A program made the translations under genes and the position numbers. 64,000 nt of DNA, from the NCBI GenBank assembly GCA_001771575.1, contig MEUD01000001.1, forward strand, positions 248,001 to 312,000. The letters are read 5' to 3'. Below, piece by piece: positions 17,118 to 26,740 of this stretch; within the stretch, counting starts at the first letter, position 1; the number at the start of each line of letters is the position of its first letter. The stretch is from a candidate division WOR-1 bacterium RIFOXYB2_FULL_45_9 (GTDB lineage: Bacteria > Margulisbacteria > WOR-1 > O2-12-FULL-45-9 > XYB2-FULL-48-7). The notes under the pieces were generated by a model. The model was not told the DNA's origin, searched no databases, and saw only the letters and a list, made by a program, of their open reading frames with translations.

Positions 17118-19224
17118 AACTCGCCCGGTCGATCTGCTTTTGGCGGTCCATTGCCATCAGCCTGTAGGGAACCTTGACCAGGTCATTGAAGAAGCCTACC
17201 AGCGATCGTATCTGCCGTTCATCGAAACTCTGCGCGAACATCCCCGGATCAAGTTTGCCGCCCACTACAGCGGTGTCCTGCTGGAATGGTTTGAGGCGCG
17301 GCACCCGGAATTCCTCGGTTTGCTTAAAGATCTGGTCCGAAAAGGACAGCTAGAGCTTTTGACCGGCGGCCATTACGAGCCGATCCTCTCCCTGATCCCG
17401 GACGACGACAAGCTTGGCCAGATCAAAATGTTAAACGATTACCTAAAAGGGAAATTCGGTTCGGCGCCGCGCGGCATGTGGCTGGCCGAGAGGGTTTGGG
17501 AACCGCACCTTCCCAGGGTCCTGGCCCAATCCGGGGTGGAGTATACCTTGCTCGACGATTCCCACTTTATTGCCGCCGGACTGGAGAAAGAAAAACTCGG
17601 CGGCTACTACCTGACCGAAGAATCCGGGGAAATGCTTAGGATCTTTCCGATCAGCAGGTATTTGCGGCACGCTATCCCTTTCAAAAAGCCCGACGAAGTG
17701 ATCGACCATCTGCGCCAGCTTTCGGCCGGCGGCCAGGGACTGGCGGTGATCGCCGACGATGGCGAGAAGTTCGGCCTTTGGCCAGGGACCCAAAAGGTTT
17801 TTAGCGGCGGCTATTTGAACAAACTGTTCGACCTGATCGAGAAAACGGAATGGCTAAGGAGCCGAAGCTTTTCCGACTATTTGGAAGAAGAGCTCCCTGC
17901 CGGCCGGATATATCTGCCGGCTAATTCATATTTTGAAATGATGGACTGGTCTCTGCCGGCCCCGGCCGAAAAAAAATTCAAAAGGATAATTGAAGATCTC
18001 AAGAAAAGCGATTACCTTGAGGAATTCCTGCCGTTCTTAAGCGGCGGATTCTTCCGGAACTTTTTGGTGAAGTATCCGGAATCGAACTTGATGCACAAAC
18101 GGATGCTCCAGGTCAGCGACCGATTATCTCGAATGAAAAAAGGGAAATCGCTCCTTGGCGAAAAAGAATTTGAAAGCCGGCTTAAGGAAGCGGAATTGGC
18201 CCTCTACAAAAGCCAGTGCGGTTGCGCGTACTGGCACGGAATATTCAGCGGGATCTACCTCAATTACCTGCGCCACGCGGTCTACGAAAATATTCTCAAA
18301 GCGGAAGCGGTCATGGATTCTCACGCCCGGGGAAGCGATGATTACGCCGATATCACGATCACCGATTTGGACCGGGACGGCAGGGAAGAGGTCCTTTTGA
18401 CCAGTAGTATGCTCAACCTCTATTTTTCTCCCGCCCAGGGAGGGACCTTGTTCGAGATCGATTATAAACCGAAGAACTTTAATCTGGTAAACAACCTGGC
18501 GCGGCGGGAAGAAGCGTATCACGAGAAGATCAAACCTCCCGCCTGGGAAGGGGGGGCGGAGCTATCTGACGCGGCCCGCAAGAGAGTTGATCGGGCCAAA
18601 AAAGCAGGGCTGGATGAGCTCCTGATCTATGATCGCCGACCCAGGTTTTGCCTGGTCGATCACTTTTTGGGTGAAGGGACGACCCTGGAGAGCTTTAGCC
18701 GGAACAAGTATAAGGAGGAGGGCGATTTTAGCGGCAGTTATACTTTTATGCCGCAAAGGCGTGGGAATGAAGTCCTTCTTAGAATGAAAAATGATGGGGA
18801 AGTTGGCGGCAGGGGAGTTCGTGTCGAAAAAGAGATCTCGATCATGGCCAAGCAATCAATCATCAATATCGTTTATGACCTAAGTAATTTAAGCGATGAA
18901 GTTGTCCATCTCTGGTTTGGGACGGAGTTTAATTTCTCTTTTCTAACGGGAAATAATAGCGATATCCCTTGTCATATTGAAGGGGAGGAAAATGGCCAAA
19001 ATATTTCAGGGGTTACTATTGTTGACGAACGGAAAGGATTTAGTGTAGTATTGGCCCTGGATCGGCCGGCCGCGTTGTGGCGGTTTCCAATCGAAACGGT
19101 TTCTATTTCCGAGTCCGGTTTTGAAAAAACTTTTCAAAGTTCGCTCTTCTTCCCGAATTGGAAGATTAGCTTGCATCCGGGCCAAAAATGGAAGATAAAG
19201 ATAGCCTTGCGTATTGAGGAATAA
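17068..19224 (+). CDS. GH57 4-alpha-glucanotransferase / alpha-amylase with C-terminal DUF1925-DUF1926-like domains
   Basis: Enzyme of 718 residues that would shuffle or hydrolyse alpha-1,4-glucans. HCHQPVGN is motif 1; WLAERVWEP gives the nucleophile (Glu141 with this start), and ADDGEKFGLWP gives the acid (Asp231). These match the Thermococcus glucanotransferase pattern. The long C-terminal region fits the beta-sandwich domains of that subfamily. I prefer the ATG at 17068 because a G-rich SD (GCGGGGGG, 17056-17063) precedes it; the ATG at 17092 is the alternative and overlaps the previous gene less. No signal peptide. Confidence 0.88.
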   Translation: MSPSQAIPMNKNSGQSKTRPVDLLLAVHCHQPVGNLDQVIEEAYQRSYLPFIETLREHPRIKFAAHYSGVLLEWFEARHPEFLGLLKDLVRKGQLELLTGGHYEPILSLIPDDDKLGQIKMLNDYLKGKFGSAPRGMWLAERVWEPHLPRVLAQSGVEYTLLDDSHFIAAGLEKEKLGGYYLTEESGEMLRIFPISRYLRHAIPFKKPDEVIDHLRQLSAGGQGLAVIADDGEKFGLWPGTQKVFSGGYLNKLFDLIEKTEWLRSRSFSDYLEEELPAGRIYLPANSYFEMMDWSLPAPAEKKFKRIIEDLKKSDYLEEFLPFLSGGFFRNFLVKYPESNLMHKRMLQVSDRLSRMKKGKSLLGEKEFESRLKEAELALYKSQCGCAYWHGIFSGIYLNYLRHAVYENILKAEAVMDSHARGSDDYADITITDLDRDGREEVLLTSSMLNLYFSPAQGGTLFEIDYKPKNFNLVNNLARREEAYHEKIKPPAWEGGAELSDAARKRVDRAKKAGLDELLIYDRRPRFCLVDHFLGEGTTLESFSRNKYKEEGDFSGSYTFMPQRRGNEVLLRMKNDGEVGGRGVRVEKEISIMAKQSIINIVYDLSNLSDEVVHLWFGTEFNFSFLTGNNSDIPCHIEGEENGQNISGVTIVDERKGFSVVLALDRPAALWRFPIETVSISESGFEKTFQSSLFFPNWKISLHPGQKWKIKIALRIEE

Positions 19225-19247
19225 GCCTTATAAAAGGAGGATTTTAA

Positions 19248-20285
19248 ATGCCAGAGCTTCGTAAAGATCCCATATCAGATCGTTGGGTGGTAGTTTCAAC
19301 AGAGAGGGGAAGGCGTCCTTCCGATTTTGGTTCGTCCCCAACGGTTGAAGGAGCGGGCGAATCTAAATTTTGCCCTTTTGACGAGGGGAATGAAGGAAAA
19401 ACTCCAAAAGAAATTATCGCCTGGCGCAAGCCGAACACCGCCCCCGATACCCCCGGTTGGGATGTTCGGGTCACTCCAAATAAATTCCCCGCTTTAGTTA
19501 TTGAAGGCGAAGTCAACCGGACCGGGATGGGGATCTTTGACATGATGAGCGGGATCGGCGCTCACGAAGTGATCATTGAAACCCCCAACCACAACCTGAA
19601 TATTGCCGACATGGAAGAATCCCATATCGATAAGATCCTCTGGGCTTACAAGCAAAGGATTGTCGATCTGGAAAAAGACAAGCGCTTTCGCTATATTTTG
19701 GTTTTTAAGAACTATGGGACGGCGGCCGGCGCTTCTCTGGCCCACCCGCATTCGCAGTTGATCGCCACGCCGATCACTCCGCGCTACGTCAAGCTGGAGC
19801 TCGCTTCGGCCCGCTCTTACTTTTTGGAAAAGGAACGCTGTATTTTTTGCGACATGATCAGGCAGGAACTCGGCACGGGGGAGCGGATGGTCTATGAGAA
19901 CGAGTATTTTGTCGCTTTTACTCCTTTTGCTTCCCGTTTTCCTTTTGAGCTCTGGCTTCTTCCCCGCCGCCATGAGGCCGGTTTTCAGGAACTGCCGGAC
20001 GAAGAGCGGATGCAGCTTGCCCGCTGTTTGAAAGATATTATGATGCGGCTGAAAAAGACCCTGAACGATCCGCCGTATAACTACGTGATCCACACGGCGC
20101 CGAATTCCGTTCCCAGACCGGGCAAACCGGATTACTGGGGGACGATCAATTACGATTTTCACTGGCATATCGAGATTATACCGCGCCTGACCAAACAGGC
20201 AGGCTTTGAATGGGGATCCGGGCTCTACATCAATCCGACCGCGCCTGAAGAAGCGGCCAAGTATCTGCGAGAGGTTAAGATCTGA
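19248..20285 (+). CDS. galT: Galactose-1-phosphate uridylyltransferase family protein
   Basis: HIT-superfamily nucleotidyltransferase of 345 residues. The N-terminus MPELRKDPISDRWVV and the active-site HPHSQ are typical of bacterial and archaeal GalT. The classical reaction exchanges UMP between UDP-glucose and galactose-1-phosphate. No other Leloir gene is nearby, and it sits among GH57 and glycogen genes, so a glucose-phosphate or ADP-sugar reaction is possible; GalT-like ADP-glucose phosphorylases are known in plants. The SD AAGGAGG is strong. Confidence 0.88.
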   Translation: MPELRKDPISDRWVVVSTERGRRPSDFGSSPTVEGAGESKFCPFDEGNEGKTPKEIIAWRKPNTAPDTPGWDVRVTPNKFPALVIEGEVNRTGMGIFDMMSGIGAHEVIIETPNHNLNIADMEESHIDKILWAYKQRIVDLEKDKRFRYILVFKNYGTAAGASLAHPHSQLIATPITPRYVKLELASARSYFLEKERCIFCDMIRQELGTGERMVYENEYFVAFTPFASRFPFELWLLPRRHEAGFQELPDEERMQLARCLKDIMMRLKKTLNDPPYNYVIHTAPNSVPRPGKPDYWGTINYDFHWHIEIIPRLTKQAGFEWGSGLYINPTAPEEAAKYLREVKI

Positions 20286-20306
20286 TCGGTCTTGTGAGGT
20301 GATGTT

Positions 20307-21239
20307 ATGCCCAGAAAAAAGAAAGTAATTACGGAGTCGACGATCATTACCAAAAAGAAAACAGCGCGGAAAAGATCGCCGGCTAAAAAGTTGAGCGCTC
20401 TGGCCGCCGCCAAACCGAAGAAAAAGCCGAGATTTAAAAAAGACAAACCTCAAGCGGAGGTTAAGTATTACGCCGGACCGGTAATGCAAAAATTTGAAGC
20501 GGAGCGGAATTTCGAGCTCCCGTCCAGGTACGGAGACAATCGGATCGTGGCGATGGTCCGCGATCCTTACTGGTTCTTCGCTTATTGGGAAGTGAGCGAC
20601 CAGCGGAGGGGCGAGATCAGTCGGATGGCCGGAGGTGAGCTTTTTTCCAGGGCCAAGGAGATTCTCCGGGTTTATGATACCGAGAACTGGAAATATTTTG
20701 ATATTTATCTGGCGGGAGGGGCGGTTAGCTGGTATATCAAGGTTCCGGCCCCTAACCGGACCTATTGTGTTGATATCGGTTTTCTTTTACCGGACGGCAG
20801 GTTTATTGCCGCCGCCCGGTCCAACTGGATCACCATGCCGCTTGACCGGATGTCCGACATCATTGACGAAGAATGGTTGATCCCCGATTGGGAGAAGATC
20901 TATTCGCTTTCGGGAGGTTTTGGGATCGGCCAAAGCTCGCAGGAGGTCAGGGCGCTGGTTGCCGGATCGGGCTGGATATCTTCTGGTTCCGCCAGGCCGC
21001 CGATGCAAGCGCGGCCTTTCTGGCTTACGGCCAATTGCGAATTGATCGTTTACGGGGCGACTGAACCGAGCGCCACGCTGACCGTGCAGGGGAGAAAGAT
21101 CGATCTGCGTGAAGACGGGACCTTTAGTCTCCGCTTCTCACTCCCTGACGGCGATCAGGTTATCCCGATCGAAGCGATCCGGGACGATGGCGCGGAGCGC
21201 CGGCAAATCACCCCCAAGATCGAAAGAAGAACCGAATAA
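20307..21239 (+). CDS. DUF4912 domain protein
   Basis: Protein of 310 residues. The first 55 residues are rich in Lys, Arg and Pro and probably disordered. A central domain (about 65-190) with the run VRDPYWFFAYWEV identifies DUF4912. The C-terminal part (about 225-300) looks like a small beta domain. The function of DUF4912 is unknown to me. Here it lies 3 bases before the GH57 branching enzyme and shares its operon, so a role in alpha-glucan synthesis or granule organisation is plausible. SD GAGGTG. Confidence 0.75.
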   Translation: MPRKKKVITESTIITKKKTARKRSPAKKLSALAAAKPKKKPRFKKDKPQAEVKYYAGPVMQKFEAERNFELPSRYGDNRIVAMVRDPYWFFAYWEVSDQRRGEISRMAGGELFSRAKEILRVYDTENWKYFDIYLAGGAVSWYIKVPAPNRTYCVDIGFLLPDGRFIAAARSNWITMPLDRMSDIIDEEWLIPDWEKIYSLSGGFGIGQSSQEVRALVAGSGWISSGSARPPMQARPFWLTANCELIVYGATEPSATLTVQGRKIDLREDGTFSLRFSLPDGDQVIPIEAIRDDGAERRQITPKIERRTE

Positions 21240-21242
21240 TCA

Positions 21243-22829
21243 ATGGAAAAAGGATATTTAGCGCTGGTCCTCCACGCCCATCTTCCTTTTGTCAGGCACC
21301 CGGAACATGACGAATTTCTGGAGGAGGACTGGCTCTTTGAGGCGATCACCGAGACCTATATCCCGCTCCTTAAGGTCTTTGAAGGGTTAGTCGACGACGG
21401 AGCCGATTTCCGGCTGACCATGTCGATCACCCCCACTCTTGGGGCGATGCTGATGGACCCGCTCCTCCAAGACCGCTACGTCAAACACCTCAATGGTCTG
21501 ATCGAACTTTCCGGGCGCGAGCTTGAGCGGACCCGCTGGCAGCCGGAATTCCAGGCTTTGGCGCGGATGTACCACGACCTGTTTATCGACTGCCGCGACC
21601 GTTTCCTAAATAAATACAACCGGAATTTGATCTACGCTTTCAAGAAGTTCCAGGACCTGGGAAAGCTGGAGATCATTACCTGCGGGGCCACCCACGGCTT
21701 TCTGCCACTGATGGAGAGCAATCCCAACGCGGTCCGCGCGCAGATAAAAGTGGCGGCGGCGCATTATCAGACGATGTTCGATCGGCGGCCGCGCGGGATT
21801 TGGTTGCCGGAATGCGGTTATTATCCAGGGCTTGATGAGATCCTGCGGGACGAGGGGATCAGGTTCTTTCTCGTTGACACTCATGGGATACTACACGGTT
21901 CCCCCCGTCCTAAATACGGGGTCTTTGCTCCCGTCTACTGCCGCTCCGGTGTCGCCGCTTTTGGCCGGGACATGGAGTCGTCCAAAGCGGTCTGGAGCGC
22001 CAACGAAGGATATCCCGGTGATTACAACTACCGGGAATTTTACCGGGACATCGGCTTTGATCTGGATTACGATTATATCCGTCCCTACATCCATACCGAC
22101 GGGACCAGGATCAATACCGGGATCAAATATTACCGGATCTCCGGCCGGATGGACCTTTCGCAGAAACAGCCGTATGTCAGGCAATGGGCCCTCGATCGGG
22201 CGGCAGACCACGCCGGCAATTTTCTTTTTAATCGGGCCAAACAGGTCGAGCATTTGCATGATTATCTTGGCCGGAAGCCGATCGTCGTTTCGCCTTATGA
22301 CGCGGAACTTTACGGCCACTGGTGGTACGAAGGGCCGGATTGGCTCAATTTTCTTTTCCGCAAGATGCATTATGACCAGGATGTGATCAAACCGATCACC
22401 CTTATGGAATATTTGGAGCATAATCCAAAGAACCAGGTTGTTACTCCCTCTTTTTCTTCATGGGGTTGGAAAGGATACAGCGAGTATTGGCTGGAGGGAT
22501 CAAATGACTGGGTCTATCGTCATCTGCACAAGGCGGCCGACCGAATGGTTGAGCTGGCCAAGCGGTTCCCGGATTCCGACGGCATTTTGCGCCGGGGATT
22601 GAACCAGGCGGCGCGCGAACTCCTTCTGGCCCAGTCGTCGGATTGGGCTTTTATCATGAAGACCGGGACCTGCGTCTCTTACGCGGTTAAAAGGACCAAT
22701 GACCATTTAGGCCGCTTTAACCAGATTTATGAGCAGATCAATAATAATTCCCTGGATGGGGCGTGGCTGGCAGACATTGAATACAAAGATAATATTTTTC
22801 AGCAGATCGATTACCGGGTGTACGCGTGA
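21243..22829 (+). CDS. GH57 1,4-alpha-glucan branching enzyme (DUF1957 type)
   Basis: Introduces alpha-1,6 branches into glycogen. It has 528 residues, the usual length of GH57 branching enzymes. HAHLPFVRHPE is motif 1, WLPECGYYPG gives the nucleophile Glu190, and SPYDAELYGHWW gives the acid Asp353, close to the positions in Thermus and Thermococcus enzymes. It overlaps the next gene by 4 bases (GTGA) and lies two genes before glgA. It therefore takes the place of the usual GH13 GlgB. Confidence 0.92.
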   Translation: MEKGYLALVLHAHLPFVRHPEHDEFLEEDWLFEAITETYIPLLKVFEGLVDDGADFRLTMSITPTLGAMLMDPLLQDRYVKHLNGLIELSGRELERTRWQPEFQALARMYHDLFIDCRDRFLNKYNRNLIYAFKKFQDLGKLEIITCGATHGFLPLMESNPNAVRAQIKVAAAHYQTMFDRRPRGIWLPECGYYPGLDEILRDEGIRFFLVDTHGILHGSPRPKYGVFAPVYCRSGVAAFGRDMESSKAVWSANEGYPGDYNYREFYRDIGFDLDYDYIRPYIHTDGTRINTGIKYYRISGRMDLSQKQPYVRQWALDRAADHAGNFLFNRAKQVEHLHDYLGRKPIVVSPYDAELYGHWWYEGPDWLNFLFRKMHYDQDVIKPITLMEYLEHNPKNQVVTPSFSSWGWKGYSEYWLEGSNDWVYRHLHKAADRMVELAKRFPDSDGILRRGLNQAARELLLAQSSDWAFIMKTGTCVSYAVKRTNDHLGRFNQIYEQINNNSLDGAWLADIEYKDNIFQQIDYRVYA

Positions 22830-25279
22830 GGGCGATCGTCCTGGCGGGAGGGTTGGGGACCAGGCTTCATCCGTTGACGGTCAACGCCCCAAAACCGATG
22901 GTCCCTGTTGCCAATCGGCCGCTTATGGAATATACCCTGGAGCTTTTAAAGCGGAACGACTTTGACGAAGTGACCGCTCTTCTCTACCACCAGCCGGAAG
23001 TCATTAAAAAATATTTTGGCGGCGGAGAGAAGCTGGGCCAGAAGATCAGTTATATCGAGGCCAAAGACGACTATGGGACGGCGGGTGCGGTTCGTTTGGC
23101 GGCGGCCGATCTTAAGGAGCCTTTCCTGGTGATGAGCGCCGACGTTTTGTCCGATTTTGACCTTAAAGCGGCGGTCGCTTACCATAAGGAAAAACGCGCC
23201 AAGGTGACCATTGTTTTGACCAGGGTTCCCAATCCTTTGCAATACGGCATCGTTATCCTCAATACCGATGGCAGCGTTAAATATTTTTTGGAAAAACCCT
23301 CCTGGAGCGAGATCTTCTCCGACACCGTCAATTGCGGGATATACATTATCGACCCGGAGGTCGTCGCCATGATCCCTGCCGGGCGCTCTTTTGATTTCAG
23401 TCTCGATCTCTTTCCTCTTTTACTATCCAAAAAGGTCCCGCTTTTCGGCTATGTTTCGACCGGGAGCTGGCGGGATATCGGGAGCATTGACGAGTACGGC
23501 CGGGCGGCCGGCGCTATCCTGAAAGAAGGGGAGAAGCGGATCGACAAAGAAGCGAAGCTCGCCGCCACGGTAAAACTCTCCGGCAAAGTAGTGGTTGGGG
23601 CCGGGTCTTTTGTGGCCGATAACGTCGTTTTGGACAACGTCACTTTAGGACGGAACAATCAGATCGGGCGCGATACCGTACTGCGCGACGTGATCCTCTG
23701 GGATAATGTTACTATCGGCGGCGATGTCCACGCCAGTAAGGCGATAGTCGGACGGGGGACTATGATCGGCGAGCGGAGCTTGATCGAAGAAGGGGTCGTG
23801 ATCGGGGACGAATGCAACATCGGCAAAGAGGTTGTCGTCAAACCTTACGTGAAGATCTGGCCCAAAAAAGTAGTTGAAGAGGGGGTTATCGTCTCCCGCT
23901 CGATGGTCTGGCGCGAACGCTGGACCAAGGGGCTCTTTGGTCCATTCGGGGTCAATGGCTTATGCAACGTGGAGATCACGCCTGAATTTGCCGCTACTTT
24001 GGGGACCGCTTACGCGACCTTGCTGGGTAAAGGGGCGCGGATCAGCACCTCCCGCGATTCTCATCCCGCCTCCCGGATGATCTACCGGGCCCTGCTTTCC
24101 GGCGTTCTATCGGCCGGGGTCAATGTTTCTGACCTGGAAATGATCCCGATCCCGGTCAACCGCTACGAATTAAAAGCCCTTAAGAGCCGGGGCGGGTTTC
24201 ACGTCAGGAAATCGCCCTACGATAACAACGTCATCGACATTAAGTTTTTCGATGAGAATGGGATGGACCTGTCGTCGACCAGCGAGAAAAAGATCGAACG
24301 GTTGTTTTTCAGCGAAGAGTTCAGCCGGGCCGACATCAGCGAGGTTGGGGAGCTCTCATTCCCGTTCCATCGGGTGACCGAATATTACAAGAGCGGGCTG
24401 GTCGGACTGGTTGACCGCGACCTGATCCGCCAGGCGAAAATGAAGGTGGTCATCGATTACGCCTACAGCTCCGCTTCGCAGATCTTTCCGTCAATCCTGG
24501 GGGATCTGGGGATCGAAGTGATCGCCCTTAACGCTTATATCGACGAAACCAAGATCACCAAGAGCAAGTCGATGTTCGACAAAGGCCTGGCGGAGCTTTC
24601 CCAGATCGTCAAATCTCTCAAGGCCGACCTGGGGATCATGCTCGATACCGGAGCGGAAAAAGTTTTTCTCTGTGACGAGCGGGGCCGGATCCTGGACGGC
24701 GATTTGGAGCTGGCGGTCATGACCATTCTGGTCTGCCGCGGCCGCTCCGGCGGGCAGATCGCGGTTCCCGTGAAGGCGAGCCGGGTGATCGACCAGCTGG
24801 CGGCCAAATACGAGACCAGGGTCGTCAGGACCAGGGTCAGCGTCAGGTCGATGATGGAACGCTGTCAAAAGGGGAGTACCTATTTCTTCGGCGAGACCCA
24901 GGGGGGCTTTATTTTTCCCGAATTTCAGTGCGCCTTCGACTCGATGTTCTCGTCGATCAGGTTGATCGAACTGCTCGCTAAAAACAAAACCAAAATATCG
25001 GAAGTCGCCGACGAAGTCCCGAACATTTGCATGCATTCCAAGGAGATCTCCTGCGCCGCGGAAAATAAGGGAAAGGTCCTCCGCTCGATCATCGACGCGA
25101 TCGGCAGTGCGGAGGTTGACCTGACCGATGGGGTCAAGATCTTTCGCGGAGACGAATGGGTGCTGATTCTCCCTGACCCGATGCGGCCGGTAATTCATAT
25201 CTACGCGGAGTCCGACCGGGAAGATAAGGCAAGAAAGCTGGTCGAGGAATATGTCGCGAGGATTGACGCGATTATATGA
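22826..25279 (+). CDS. Nucleotidyltransferase / left-handed beta-helix / phosphomannomutase-like fusion
   Basis: Three-part protein of 817 residues with a GTG start. Residues 1-235 are an NTP-sugar transferase (AGGLGTRLHPLT, then PKPM as the next motif). About 250-360 are hexapeptide repeats. About 380-817 resemble phosphomannomutase. In true mutases a TASH-type serine is phosphorylated; the aligned loop here reads FHVRKSP (458-464), so that serine is replaced, and the domain may be regulatory or inactive. Cyanobacteria have similar fusions annotated as mannose-1-phosphate guanylyltransferases. With no glgC here and glgA next door (ATGA overlap), it might supply the donor sugar. Substrate is uncertain. 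Confidence 0.82.
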   Translation: MRAIVLAGGLGTRLHPLTVNAPKPMVPVANRPLMEYTLELLKRNDFDEVTALLYHQPEVIKKYFGGGEKLGQKISYIEAKDDYGTAGAVRLAAADLKEPFLVMSADVLSDFDLKAAVAYHKEKRAKVTIVLTRVPNPLQYGIVILNTDGSVKYFLEKPSWSEIFSDTVNCGIYIIDPEVVAMIPAGRSFDFSLDLFPLLLSKKVPLFGYVSTGSWRDIGSIDEYGRAAGAILKEGEKRIDKEAKLAATVKLSGKVVVGAGSFVADNVVLDNVTLGRNNQIGRDTVLRDVILWDNVTIGGDVHASKAIVGRGTMIGERSLIEEGVVIGDECNIGKEVVVKPYVKIWPKKVVEEGVIVSRSMVWRERWTKGLFGPFGVNGLCNVEITPEFAATLGTAYATLLGKGARISTSRDSHPASRMIYRALLSGVLSAGVNVSDLEMIPIPVNRYELKALKSRGGFHVRKSPYDNNVIDIKFFDENGMDLSSTSEKKIERLFFSEEFSRADISEVGELSFPFHRVTEYYKSGLVGLVDRDLIRQAKMKVVIDYAYSSASQIFPSILGDLGIEVIALNAYIDETKITKSKSMFDKGLAELSQIVKSLKADLGIMLDTGAEKVFLCDERGRILDGDLELAVMTILVCRGRSGGQIAVPVKASRVIDQLAAKYETRVVRTRVSVRSMMERCQKGSTYFFGETQGGFIFPEFQCAFDSMFSSIRLIELLAKNKTKISEVADEVPNICMHSKEISCAAENKGKVLRSIIDAIGSAEVDLTDGVKIFRGDEWVLILPDPMRPVIHIYAESDREDKARKLVEEYVARIDAII

Positions 25280-26709
25280 GGATATTCTACGTTTCTTCCG
25301 AAGTTGTTCCGTTCGCCAAGACCGGCGGCCTGGCCGACGTTGCCGGTGCGCTTCCCAAAGCGCTAAAAAATATCGGCCATGACGTCAGGGTCTTTATGCC
25401 GCGCTACAAGATGGTCGACCCGGACAAATATGAACTAAAAAAAATCCTTCCCCAAATATATGAAGGGAAAATCCCCGGGACTGACGTGACCGTTTATTTT
25501 TTTGACGATCCGCTCTTCTTCGGAGAGAGAGATGGCCTCTATCAACTGCAGGGGAGCGATTATCCGGACAATCTTGAGCGGTTTTCCGCTTTTTGCCGGG
25601 CGGCCATCCCCCTGCTCAAAGAGCTTAACTGGCGGCCCGATATTATTCACGCTAACGACTGGCAGTCGGCCCTGGTCATCGCTCTGCTGAAGAAGTTATA
25701 TAAAGACGATCCATTTTTTAATCGGACCGCAGCCGTCTATTCCATTCACAACATGGCTTATCTTGGCCTTTTTCCCAAGGAAAAACTTCTCTTTACCGGT
25801 CTGGGTTGGGACTTGTTCAAGCCCAGTGGCCTGGAATATTGGGGAGAGATCGCCCTGACCAAAGCCGGATTTATTTTCGCGGACGTGATCAACACCGTTT
25901 CAGAGAACTACGCCAAAGAGATCCAGACCCACGAATACGGGGCAGGGCTCGATGGACTCCTCCGTTCGCGCTCCAGCGATGTTTATGGCATTATAAACGG
26001 CTTGGATTACGAGATCTGGAATCCGGCGACCGATCAGAATATTATCAAGCGCTACAGTCCGGCGACAATTTTTTTGAAATCAGAGAACAAGATTGAGCTC
26101 CAGCGCCGCAATAAACTGCCGGAAAACAAAGAGGTCCCGGTCATCGGGCTGGTCACCAGACTGGCCGACCAAAAAGGGTTTGATATCTTGTCCGACGCGC
26201 TTGAAGAGATCCTGTCGCATAATTGCCAGATGATCATCCTGGGGACCGGCGATCTCAAGTATCATAAGCTGTTGACCGCGGAACAGAAAAAATATCCCAG
26301 CAAGCTTGCCGTCAACCTTGGCTTTGACGCGATGCTGGCAGAGTTGATCTACGCGGGGGCGGATATGTTTATGATGCCGAGCCGGTACGAGCCGTGCGGC
26401 CTGGGACAGTTGATCAGTTTTAAATACGGTACGATCCCGATCGTCCGCCGGACCGGAGGGTTGGCCGATACGGTCGGGGATTTTGACCCGCGAGTCGGCA
26501 AAGGGGAAGGGTTTGTCTTTGAAAAATACAGCGCCTCCGCCCTGGCCGAAGCGGTCGGTCGGGCGATAGGCGTCTATCAGCAGAAGGAGCTTTGGGAGAC
26601 CCTGCAAAAACGGGTGATGAAGCTTGATTATTCCTGGGACGCGTCAGCCAAGAAATACATTGGTTTGTACCTAAAAGCCCTGAAAAATATCGGGATCTCT
26701 CCTCTTTAA
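25276..26709 (+). CDS. glgA: Glycogen synthase GlgA (GT5)
   Basis: Extends alpha-1,4-glucan from ADP-glucose (or UDP-glucose). It has 477 residues, the usual size. The N-terminal KTGGLADVAGALP binds the nucleotide sugar, and the C-terminal domain has RYEPCGLGQL. The ATGA overlap with the preceding fusion gene and the nearby branching enzyme place it in a glycogen synthesis operon. It is the last gene before the yebC promoter. Confidence 0.95.
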   Translation: MRIFYVSSEVVPFAKTGGLADVAGALPKALKNIGHDVRVFMPRYKMVDPDKYELKKILPQIYEGKIPGTDVTVYFFDDPLFFGERDGLYQLQGSDYPDNLERFSAFCRAAIPLLKELNWRPDIIHANDWQSALVIALLKKLYKDDPFFNRTAAVYSIHNMAYLGLFPKEKLLFTGLGWDLFKPSGLEYWGEIALTKAGFIFADVINTVSENYAKEIQTHEYGAGLDGLLRSRSSDVYGIINGLDYEIWNPATDQNIIKRYSPATIFLKSENKIELQRRNKLPENKEVPVIGLVTRLADQKGFDILSDALEEILSHNCQMIILGTGDLKYHKLLTAEQKKYPSKLAVNLGFDAMLAELIYAGADMFMMPSRYEPCGLGQLISFKYGTIPIVRRTGGLADTVGDFDPRVGKGEGFVFEKYSASALAEAVGRAIGVYQQKELWETLQKRVMKLDYSWDASAKKYIGLYLKALKNIGISPL

Positions 26710-26725
26710 ATTTTATTCAATATTA

Positions 26726-26740
26726 TGGTAATATAGATAT
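26726..26740 (+). promoter_or_regulatory. Extended -10 promoter for leaderless yebC
   Basis: TG at 26726-26727, one base, TAATAT at 26729-26734, then six bases to the ATG at 26741. No SD precedes that ATG. Confidence 0.6.

Noticed and set aside
19494-20489. Reverse-strand ORF of 331 codons opposite galT and the DUF4912 gene
   Set aside because: It spans two real genes on the other strand and has no SD, coupling or recognisable domain.
14973-22829. Recent horizontal transfer of the GH57 cluster
   Set aside because: Base and codon use look like the neighbouring housekeeping genes, and no mobile element or tRNA boundary flanks the cluster.
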